A DNA stretch of 64,000 nt from a virus. Location: the IMG/VR virus record IMGVR_UViG_3300044691_000566, positions 1 through 64,000 of that record. The stretch is one strand, 5' to 3'. Shown here in pieces: positions 9,108 through 17,400 of the stretch. Under the pieces are notes generated by a model, which was not told the origin of the DNA, did no database searches, and saw only the letters and a list, made by a program, of their open reading frames with translations. Both the position numbers and the translations under genes were made by a program. Positions within the stretch are counted from its first letter, which is position 1. Each line of letters begins with the position of its first letter.

Positions 9108-9288
9108 GGTCGGGGAGACCTACGACCTGCGCGTGTCCTGGGGATCCCAGGACCGCGTCAAGTGTCCGATCTGCGCCAAGTACCTCCGCCGATCGGACCT
9201 GGAAGTCGTCTGCCGCTGCGGATCGGTTTTCAGCAAGACGCATGATTCCGGCAACTACCAGGTCATAAGGATCCGCCATGGACGTTGA
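8791..9288 (+). CDS. zinc-ribbon hypothetical protein
   Basis: Product of 165 residues with GGAGG 8 nt before ATG 8791. The C-terminus has CPICAKYLRR...VVCRCGSVF, a four-Cys zinc ribbon. The first third overlaps the tail of the sigma-like reading frame. Codon third-position GC favours this frame in the overlap. Function unknown; the zinc ribbon and its position suggest nucleic-acid binding near the packaging genes. Confidence 0.8.
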   Translation: MGQLHSGVHQPLDDAATELIRKDLEGVTSMSAKSDVLTPWKEMDRRRREVYTESGTPDAASRRGMYHRAWNSTHRHLNSVEGKAPLAADPHIGVSPHFHRSASQVEVGETYDLRVSWGSQDRVKCPICAKYLRRSDLEVVCRCGSVFSKTHDSGNYQVIRIRHGR

Positions 9289-9961
9289 GGACACCAACCC
9301 CCCGGCCCCGCGTCCGTACAACCGACCCAGCTCCGTGGTGATGATCGACGTCGGCGGCCGTCAGTACCCCATGAAGACGGTCACCCAGTGCCGCACTTGC
9401 ATGTCTCCCCACCGCCTGGAGATCGAACAGGCCGTCCTGGAACAGCGCAGTTACCAGAAGATCGCCGACTCGATAGCCGACCGGCAGCCGGGCACGCTGC
9501 CCAACCCCGGCTCCCAGTCGATCCGTGACCACGTGAACAAGAACCACATGCCGATCGGCCCCACCGCTGAGCGGGCCCTCGTCGAGGCGCGGGCCAAGAC
9601 CATCGGCCGCGACATCGACAACCACGTGGCGGGCCTGGCCGACTACGCCACGGTCAACGAGATCGTCATCCAGCGCGGTATGGACCGCCTTGCGCGGGGC
9701 CAGCTCGAACCGTCCATGGCGGAACTGCTGACCGCGATCCGGATGCAGCACACGATCGAGTCGGTGGCCGAGGACGGCCTGGATTCTGCCGCGTGGCAGG
9801 AGGCGTTGGTGGCCTACATGGAGGTGGCCCAGCGGTTCATTCCGCAGGAACATCTCCAGGCGTACGGGCAGGCGTTGGCCAACAACCCTGTCCTTCGGGC
9901 AATGATGACGGGCGGCAAGCCGGAGCCGAAAGCCCTTGACCCTGTCAGGGGCGTGGAGTAG
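9278..9961 (+). CDS. possible terminase small subunit (HTH DNA-binding)
   Basis: Product of 227 residues. CRTCMSPHRLEIEQAVL followed by SYQKIADSIAD and SIRDHVNKNHMP looks like a Cys-containing helix-turn-helix module, as seen in small terminase-type DNA binders. The rest is helical. It lies about 2.2 kb before the large terminase, in the same operon. The assignment rests on context and a weak motif; another DNA-binding regulator is possible. Confidence 0.5.
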   Translation: MDVEDTNPPAPRPYNRPSSVVMIDVGGRQYPMKTVTQCRTCMSPHRLEIEQAVLEQRSYQKIADSIADRQPGTLPNPGSQSIRDHVNKNHMPIGPTAERALVEARAKTIGRDIDNHVAGLADYATVNEIVIQRGMDRLARGQLEPSMAELLTAIRMQHTIESVAEDGLDSAAWQEALVAYMEVAQRFIPQEHLQAYGQALANNPVLRAMMTGGKPEPKALDPVRGVE

Positions 9962-10003
9962 GATTTTAAAAAGCATCCCGCCACCCGACCCGAGGAGCAG
10001 CCC

Positions 10004-11038
10004 ATGTACATGCGCAACTTGCCCGGCACCACCCTGGAAGAGCTGGCCACCGAGTACGACCAGCGCCTGATGAGCTGGACCGGCGTCACCAGCGACATTC
10101 GCTGCACGCTGGACGTCCGGGGAGACGACATTCCCATGATCATGGTCGGCGGCATCGAGATCCCCGCCACCAAGAGCGGCCTGAACTCCCTGGCCACGTT
10201 CTTGCAGATCCCGCCGAAGTTCTTCTCCCGGATCGACCCCGACGAGCAGCAGATCCTCCTGCGGTCGCGGTCCAACCGCGTGAAGGAGCGGGACATCACC
10301 CTCTACTACATGGAGGGCGGTCTCCACGAGGTTCGCAAGGCGGGGGAGGTCCGTGTGCGTCCGCACCGGCTCGTGGAGGCCGCCATGGCGACCTTCCCCG
10401 GCAACTCGCCGATCGTCGACCACTGGCTGGACCAGGACGAACTGCGGGTGGACGTCATCTTCCCCGAGGGCTTCGAGCGCTACATCGGCGGTGACCCCGG
10501 CGTCGGCGACATCACCCGGGGCGGCGTCCGCATCGGCCAGGACCGCAAGCACAACCACGCCCCGTGGCTCCAGCCGTTCATCTGGCGCAAGGTATGTACC
10601 AACGGCATGGAGATCCCCGACCAGGGCATCAAGGTCACCGCTACCGGCCTGGAAGCCCGCGAGATCGAGGCCATGTTCGAGGCCGAGGTCGCCCGCGCGG
10701 TGGACCGGCTGGAGAACGATATCCACGCGTTCTACGACCTGCGCAACACCCCGCTCGGCAATGACCCGACGGGCGCCCTGCGCCGGGCCGCCACCGAGCA
10801 GAACCTGCCGCTGCGGACCATCGGCCGCCTGGAGGACCTCGTCCCGGCGCTGGCCGACGACACCGACGGCCGCGAGATCACCATGTTCGACGTCGTCAAC
10901 CTCATGACCAACCAGGCCAACGACCCAGACATGGGCGTCCGCAGCAGCAGCCGCCGCAATCTCCAGCGCGGTGGCGGCAACCTCGTCAACGACCACTCGG
11001 AGCGGTGCGGTACGTGCCACTCCCGTCTCGGAAGGTAG
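10004..11038 (+). CDS. DUF932-like phage/plasmid-type protein
   Basis: Product of 344 residues. The centre has WRKVCTNGMEIPDQG, which matches the VCxNG signature of the DUF932 (phage/plasmid-like, TIGR03299-type) family. The N-terminal segment on binding the oligomer (IPPKFFSRID) also fits. The C-terminus ends in a short CGTCHSR motif. Molecular role unknown; family members are common next to phage replication genes. GAGGAG precedes ATG 10004. Confidence 0.65.
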   Translation: MYMRNLPGTTLEELATEYDQRLMSWTGVTSDIRCTLDVRGDDIPMIMVGGIEIPATKSGLNSLATFLQIPPKFFSRIDPDEQQILLRSRSNRVKERDITLYYMEGGLHEVRKAGEVRVRPHRLVEAAMATFPGNSPIVDHWLDQDELRVDVIFPEGFERYIGGDPGVGDITRGGVRIGQDRKHNHAPWLQPFIWRKVCTNGMEIPDQGIKVTATGLEAREIEAMFEAEVARAVDRLENDIHAFYDLRNTPLGNDPTGALRRAATEQNLPLRTIGRLEDLVPALADDTDGREITMFDVVNLMTNQANDPDMGVRSSSRRNLQRGGGNLVNDHSERCGTCHSRLGR

Positions 11039-11041
11039 CTG

Positions 11042-11467
11042 TTGCCCAACAACTTCTACGACCGCTACGTCACCTGGGCCATGGAGGTCCCGGGGGGCGT
11101 AGTGGTTCCACGTCTGGATCGGTGGTCCCTGCCGGTGCAGTTCCCGGACCCCGACGGCTCGTTCTTCCCCCGCGACATCGTGCCGATGTACGCGGTCTTG
11201 AACACGAATGATCTCTGGCGGGTGCGCAGCGACGACGGCATATACCAGGTCCCGGCCGGATACTGGTGGATCTTCAACTATCCGGCCACGTGGTCGTACG
11301 TCTCCGACGCCTACTTCTACGGCAGCATCGCCGACACCTCGGGCGGAACCGTCTACCCCACGGCGGCCCAACGGCCTCCGCTGCCGGTGGATCCCCCTCC
11401 GTGGGTGGGAGACCCCAACCCCCCGGGCGCCGACGGCGACCCGGCCACACCTCAGGAGATCGTGTGA
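11042..11467 (+). CDS. hypothetical protein, aromatic-rich with Pro-rich tail
   Basis: Product of 141 residues starting at TTG 11042, with GGAAGG upstream. It is rich in Trp and Tyr (YWWIFNYPATWSYV) and ends in a Pro/Asp-rich disordered tail. It is packed between neighbours with 3-4 nt junctions. No family recognised. Confidence 0.75.
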   Translation: MPNNFYDRYVTWAMEVPGGVVVPRLDRWSLPVQFPDPDGSFFPRDIVPMYAVLNTNDLWRVRSDDGIYQVPAGYWWIFNYPATWSYVSDAYFYGSIADTSGGTVYPTAAQRPPLPVDPPPWVGDPNPPGADGDPATPQEIV

Positions 11468-11898
11468 CCACCGAGACCGGCGGCGTCAGCAGCATGATCC
11501 AGCTCTACGACTCGGAGATCATCAAGATCGAGGAGGTCCTGGGGAAGATCACCCTCCCGCATGGCCAGCGCATCAGCTACGAGAAGTACACCGAGAAGAT
11601 CAAGGACCTTTTCTCCCGGATCGGCCTGATCGTCTCGGTGCCCTGGTACGAGGCCGGAGTGGAGCGCGCGGACGGCACCATGGAGAAGCTCGACGGCGTC
11701 CTGATCCCGGAGATAGTGGTCCAGGCCCGTACCGATGCCCGGCAGTTCTCTTTCGACCACGAGCAGATGGCCCACGAGGTCCAGAGCGACCTCCTGGGTC
11801 TCGGCACGGGCGGGAAGCTCAAGGTGACCGCCGAGGACGCCAGGAAGGCCCTCCAGAGCGTCCGGGACCACAAGCACGGGAAAGGGTGCGGGCATTGA
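11464..11898 (+). CDS. hypothetical protein
   Basis: Product of 144 residues starting at GTG 11464, which overlaps the previous stop (GTGA). It is mixed alpha/beta and ends in a His/Gly-rich HKHGKGCGH tail that could bind metal. No family recognised. It lies in the packaging operon. Confidence 0.78.
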   Translation: MTTETGGVSSMIQLYDSEIIKIEEVLGKITLPHGQRISYEKYTEKIKDLFSRIGLIVSVPWYEAGVERADGTMEKLDGVLIPEIVVQARTDARQFSFDHEQMAHEVQSDLLGLGTGGKLKVTAEDARKALQSVRDHKHGKGCGH

Positions 11899-12185
11899 CG
11901 ATCCGCTGTTCTGTGCACGGACTCCAGGAAGAGCTGTGCTGCATCATCATCAAGTTCGCGGAACCCGAGGAGACCCCCGTAATGCCCGAAGAGAAGATCC
12001 GCGAACACGTGAAGTGCTCCGGTGACGGCTGCAAGTCGGTCTTCTGGCGTCCCCAAGAGGCCGAAGGGGACGCGGCGCAGCCGAGCAGCGCCCTGAGCAC
12101 CATCGACCTGGCCCAGCTCCACGGCTGGAAGGTCATCGACCGCGAGAAGGGCCTTGTGCACTGCGCCTGGGGCCACGAGAGCTGA
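11895..12185 (+). CDS. small Cys-containing hypothetical protein upstream of terminase
   Basis: Product of 96 residues if started at TTG 11895, which overlaps the previous stop. An ATG at 11982 has a better ribosome site (GAGGAG) and would give 67 residues. GC-rich third positions extend through the upstream part, so I prefer the longer form. It contains CSGDGCKSVFW and a C-terminal HCAWGHE, a possible zinc site. Confidence 0.65.
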   Translation: MTIRCSVHGLQEELCCIIIKFAEPEETPVMPEEKIREHVKCSGDGCKSVFWRPQEAEGDAAQPSSALSTIDLAQLHGWKVIDREKGLVHCAWGHES

Positions 12186-12188
12186 CTC

Positions 12189-14255
12189 ATGGCTGCCGCC
12201 ACTCCCATACGGTCCAAGCCGCGCACTTCCACGCTCCCGGTCGGTTTCGGCCCGGGGCAGATCTTCCAGCTCTTCACCGGCCTGCCGATTCCGGATCCGA
12301 TCACGTTCGTGCTCAGTCCGGATTACCTGGACCGTGGAACGATCATGTATCCGCGTCAGGCCACCCTGCTGAAGATCATTTTTCTGCGGTTGGACCTGCT
12401 CACCGACTATGACCACAAGGTCATCGACGAGTGGGAGGAGAGCTTCCGGGAGAGCGGCAACAATGGCATCGTGCCCGGCGTCCGCCGAAGGATGGCCAAG
12501 CTCCGCCAGAAGGGGCACAGGTGGTTCCGCGAAACCTTGCTCGTCATGGGGCGCCGGGCCGGGAAGGGCCACATATCCGGCCTGTCCATGAGCTACGTGC
12601 TCTGGAACTACATGGCCAAAGGGGATCCGCAGCGGTTCTACGGGGTGGACCGGGACAAGAAGCTCCAGGCGATGGTGTTCGCCGGGAAACGCGACCAAGC
12701 CAAGGCCACCGTGTGGCAGGACATGGTCAACTACATCACCGGTTCCGCCTGCTTCACCCCGTACATACGGGCGCCTCTCCAGGCCGAGAAGCTCAGCGTC
12801 TACGCCCCGCACGATTTCGTCCGAATGCGCCGCCGGGCCCAGCAGGGGATGAACCCCGATGACGTGAACATGGCCACCTTCGAGATCGTCCCGAAGGAAT
12901 CCACGCTGATGGCCGGACGAGGGCCGACCAGCTTCATGCAGGCGTACGACGAGATGGCCCACGTCGTGGCCTCCGGCGCCAACCGGGCCGCCGAGGAGGT
13001 CTACGGGGCCGCCAAGCCCTCCCTGGACCAGTTCGGTGCCGACGCCTTCATTATCGAGCCGTCCAGCCCCTGGCAGATGCTCGGCCAGTTCTACGTCAAC
13101 TACTGCAACGCGCTGCTCGTGGACGACGAGGGCGAGCCCGTCTACCTGGACATGCTGATGGTCCAGCTCGCGAGCTGGGACATTTACCAGGACTGGGAGA
13201 TAGCCCACGAGATAGCCGTCTTCCCCGAGGGATTCACCGGGGACCTGGGGGAGTACGAAGGCCAGCCGCCGCTGTACTTCAACCCCCTGAGGGGCGCCAT
13301 CCAGGCGTACGACGACCAGATGGCCCGCGAGGAGCAGGCCAACCCCGACACCTTCAAAGTGGAGCGCCGCAGCCACTTCGCGGTGGCCCTGGACGCCTAC
13401 CTGAACGAGGCCAAGGTCAAGGAGATCTTCGCCCCCTGGACCGGGCGCCACGAGCACTACGGGGCTCCCCAGCTCGGTATGCAGAGCCGGGGACGGCTGG
13501 ACCTCGACTACAAGGCCCACGGCGACCCGTCCAAGTCGAATGCCAACTTCGGCCTGGCCATGGCTCATGCCGAGCCGGGCCCGGACAACCGGCTGCACGT
13601 GGTGTTCGACAAGATCCACCATTTCAACCCCGGGGATTTCACCGACCACATCATCGACTACGACGAGGTCGAGGAGTGGATCTGGGGCAACATGCTCAGC
13701 CCCTTCATGCCGACGGAGATGACGTTCGACCAGTTCAACAGCGCCCAGGTGATCCAGCGGCTGGGCCGCCGGTCCCGGACCGCATCGCTGCCCAAGGTCA
13801 CCCAGGTCTATGAGAAGACCGCGACCAAGCAGCACAACTGGAAGCGCGCGGAGATCTTCAAGACCGCCGTGAACATGGGCTGGGTCCACGCTCCGTACTA
13901 CGAGCAGGCCGAACTGGAGCTGCGGTTCCTCCAGGAGAAGAACGGCGTGGTCGACCACCCGGACGCCGGGCCGGTCCAGACCAAGGACGTCGCCGACGCG
14001 ATGATGGAGTGCGTGATGGCCCTCATCGGCGACCAGATCGTCTCCATGCGCTCCGAACTGGGCTCGATGCGCCCCCGGGGCGGCATGCAGGGCGGCATCG
14101 AGCCGTTTCCGGGCATGTCCCGCAACGACGACATGAGCAACGCGCCCAAGACCCAGGAGCAGGTCTTCCAGCAGCTCGGGGGCTTCGGCAAATCTCGTGG
14201 TATGCGGGAGGACATGATGCGCAAGGGCCCCAGGACTCGCCGACCGCGTTACTGA
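12189..14255 (+). CDS. terL: terminase large subunit
   Basis: Product of 688 residues, the DNA-packaging ATPase/nuclease. The ATPase Walker A-like MGRRAGKG is at residues 120-127 and the Walker B acidic pair (AYDEMAHV) is at 254-255. The C-terminal nuclease domain has LDYKAHGDPS with an acidic active-site residue, and a later TFDQFNS. The Gly/Met-rich C-terminus ends in a basic RTRRPRY. The start at ATG 12189 has a weak ribosome site. Unlike in most phages, no portal gene follows. Confidence 0.93.
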   Translation: MAAATPIRSKPRTSTLPVGFGPGQIFQLFTGLPIPDPITFVLSPDYLDRGTIMYPRQATLLKIIFLRLDLLTDYDHKVIDEWEESFRESGNNGIVPGVRRRMAKLRQKGHRWFRETLLVMGRRAGKGHISGLSMSYVLWNYMAKGDPQRFYGVDRDKKLQAMVFAGKRDQAKATVWQDMVNYITGSACFTPYIRAPLQAEKLSVYAPHDFVRMRRRAQQGMNPDDVNMATFEIVPKESTLMAGRGPTSFMQAYDEMAHVVASGANRAAEEVYGAAKPSLDQFGADAFIIEPSSPWQMLGQFYVNYCNALLVDDEGEPVYLDMLMVQLASWDIYQDWEIAHEIAVFPEGFTGDLGEYEGQPPLYFNPLRGAIQAYDDQMAREEQANPDTFKVERRSHFAVALDAYLNEAKVKEIFAPWTGRHEHYGAPQLGMQSRGRLDLDYKAHGDPSKSNANFGLAMAHAEPGPDNRLHVVFDKIHHFNPGDFTDHIIDYDEVEEWIWGNMLSPFMPTEMTFDQFNSAQVIQRLGRRSRTASLPKVTQVYEKTATKQHNWKRAEIFKTAVNMGWVHAPYYEQAELELRFLQEKNGVVDHPDAGPVQTKDVADAMMECVMALIGDQIVSMRSELGSMRPRGGMQGGIEPFPGMSRNDDMSNAPKTQEQVFQQLGGFGKSRGMREDMMRKGPRTRRPRY

Positions 14256-14270
14256 TGGGACAACCTTGCG

Positions 14271-14298
14271 CTGACCTCGGGGTTTGTGCTTCTATAGT
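14271..14298 (+). promoter_or_regulatory. probable promoter downstream of terminase
   Basis: CTGACC (14271) and TATAGT (14293), spaced 16 bp apart, lie in the 200-nt gap after the terminase. TTGCGC at 14266 is an alternative -35. The gap also holds the terminator at 14384; no gene is seen in it. Confidence 0.45.
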
Positions 14299-14383
14299 GA
14301 TGAGACCAACGGTTATTTCGGGTCCTCCGGGAACCTCGGAAACGATCTCTGGCGGGATCGGCTAGGAGACTAGCCCCTTGGTC

Positions 14384-14411
14384 GAAGGCCCCCACTTCGG
14401 TGGGGGCCTTC
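14384..14411 (+). terminator. hairpin with UUCG tetraloop before giant gene
   Basis: Perfect 12-bp GC-rich stem closed by TTCG, 46 nt before the giant gene. If it terminates, the giant gene is expressed by read-through. It could instead be a leader attenuator for the promoter at 14271. Confidence 0.75.
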
Positions 14412-14456
14412 TGCTGTCCCCGGTGCACTCCAGACCCCGAAGGGGTGGAGGTGCGC

Positions 14457-17400
14457 GTGAAGCTCACGGAGCTGTTCGGGAAGATCGGCAACAAGACCTG
14501 CCCGTGCTGCGGCGGCGCCGGGGAGCACAAGACCGGCTTCGAGTGCTACCTGTGCGACTCCGGCGGCGACGTCCCCCGGCGCACCCCCGACGACGAGAAG
14601 TGCGACGGCTCGTACCAGGACGGCGGTCCGAGCCACCTCAACGACGACGGCAGGGCGTGGCTGAAGGGCTACCGCAAGGGCAAGACCATCACCCGGGGGC
14701 GCACGATGGCTGCTCTTGACTCCCGATGGAATCCTCCTCGCGAGGAGGGGGCTCACCGGGACGTCCACCCGCAGGTCCAGAGCATCGGGCCCGTGTATCA
14801 CGCGACTCGCGCCGAGCATTGGCCGCCGTCGGCCAAAGAGGCTCCCCACCTCCACTTCGGCACGCTCCAGGCGGCTCATGAGCGCATCGCTTCTGGAGAG
14901 CACTCCTACGGCGCGACCCCTCAGCACGAGGGGCGCTGGCGCCTGTTCGAGGCCCACCTCCAGGGTCCGGTACACCCGCACCACATCTATGACGATGAGG
15001 CCCAGGAGGTGCCGTACACCGCCGGATACGACACCTCCCGGATCTACCCGTACGAGAACGAGACCGAGGACGTCGGAAGCACTTCGTTCCTCGCGCCCCA
15101 CCACGCGGTGAAGCGGTGGAAGGAAATTCCCGTCGGCGACAGGACGGCAGCGGCCGACGATGCCGGGCTGATCCACCGTGGCGTCAGCGTTGTACTACCG
15201 GAGCACATTCACGCCTTCGTCCACGACGAGGCCCAGCCTGCTCCGGCGCGGGCCCACATGCTGCTGTCCGAGGTCCGCAAGCAACACCCGGAGATCACCT
15301 CGGAGGAGGCCCACGGGACCACGGGCGGCCTCGGGAACTTCTGGTCCCCCTCCAAGAACAAGGCCGCCGAGTACGGCGACCAGGGCGGCTGGACGGCGTA
15401 CCGCGACCACGAGCGCGAGCACCACTGCGGCGGGTACGACTCGAACATGGGCGGCTGCCCGACAACGAAGGTCGTCATGCATGCCGGGACCCCGCCGGAG
15501 AAGCACCACTGGAACGAGGTCTTCCGCTCCGGGGAGAAGTACGACCCGGAGATCTCCTGGCGCCTCCCTGTGCGCCCCGGAGCGCCCCTCATGGTGCACG
15601 GGATCTCTTGGAAGCCGGGGGAGGACAACAAGCACTACGAGGACCGCGCCGAGGAGAAGACGCCCTTCGAGCGGTACGACTTCCTGCGGCCGGTGAAGAA
15701 GCGGGCCGGAGCGAACGGCGACCTGCCGAACGACCTCCGAATGGAGTTCACGCCACACCACACGGATGAGAAATGGCTTCCCCGGCCGGACACCGGGGAG
15801 CGAGACACCTTCCATCGCGTGCAGGCATTCGCTGGCGACGATCCCGCACGCGTGGGCGAGATGTCCTGGTACCCCAAGACCGGCGAGGTGGCCCACGTAT
15901 GGGTCCGTAATGACCACCGCCGTCGGGGCATCGGGTCGGCGATGTGGAACTACGGCGTCCAGGCGGCTACCGAGCAGGGGCATAAGCTTCCCGAGCACTC
16001 TCCGAACCAGTCGGACGCCGGGAGTGCGTGGGCGCAGCGCAACGCCCGCGTGGCGATGCCGTCCAAGAAGTACCCACGCCCGGAGGGCATCCACACCGAG
16101 ATCCAGCCCATGGAGCACGGCTCCCAGGACTGGCACCAGATGGAGCGGAAGAACCCCGGCTGGGACCACCAGGTCCTGCACGGCTACCACGACGACGAGC
16201 ACGCTGGGTCGATCACCTTCTCCACCCACCCGCGCAACCCCGCACTGTCCGTGGGGATGATGGACGTGGATCCCGACCACTCCGGCAAGGGCATCGCCTC
16301 GGCCATGCAGGACGACCTGGCCGACGCCCACCCGAGCCATTTCATCGATCACGGCTCGCGCACCCGGCAGGGCAAGGACTGGTGGGACTCGTACGAGGAC
16401 CCGGCACCCCACCGGAACATTCACAACCTGCCCCAGGAGCAATGGGGCAAGGCGTTCGACGTTCCCGAGGAGAAGCCCGCGCCCAAGGGTGAGGCGTGGG
16501 GCCACCACATCATGAGGCTGTCGCCGGAGGACCACGCCTACGTGACCGGGCGGGGAATGTGGGACGGCCACGAGTCCGCCAAGCGGGTCCTCAAGACCAT
16601 CGGCGACTCCCCGGTCACCTGGCACACCGACGTGGACTCCCCGGAGTACTCCGGGCACGCCAGGATCGCGGCCGAGGAGGCGGCGGACGCCATCCACCCG
16701 GAGGGGCGCCACGAGGCCGGGCAGACCCCGCTGATGCGGGTACTGCTGCACACCAAGAACGGCAAGACGGTCGACCAGGTCTCCGTCCGGCCGCACGTGG
16801 ACTACTCGGATCTGCCCTCGGGCTACGACAACCATGGCCGGGACTTCCGTCTCTCCCGGCCGGTCAAACACCCGTCCCTGTCCCGGACGGCCAGCGCATC
16901 GGGGGAGTACACCTTCTCGCACGTCCCGGCTACAGAGGGAGACCCGCATTCCTTCGAGGCCCATGACCAGGCGGGCAAGAACGTCGGCTATGCCACGGCG
17001 GAGGAGCACCCGGACCACGTCTTCATGGATGAGGTCTACGTGCACCCCGACGCTCGGGGGAAGGGTCTCGGCCGGTCCCTGACCCAGAACGTTCTGGACC
17101 ACTTCCAGGGCCGCGAGGTGCGACTGAAGCCCGACGCGTACCAGGCCGAGCAGGACAAGGAACCGGGCCCCGACTCTGCCCGGCTGCGGCAGTTCTACCA
17201 CTCGATGGGCTTCCGGCCCGACCCCTCCGGCCGGATGGTCCGGACGGCCAGCAGCGACGACGACTACCGGATGGAGCACCGGCCACCGGATGCCGAGGGC
17301 GGCATACCGCTGCATGACCTCACGAAGAACCTGCCCTCCGACATCTACCAGACGCTGCACCATTACGATCCGACCATCGGGGACCCTGCTGACAACAGCT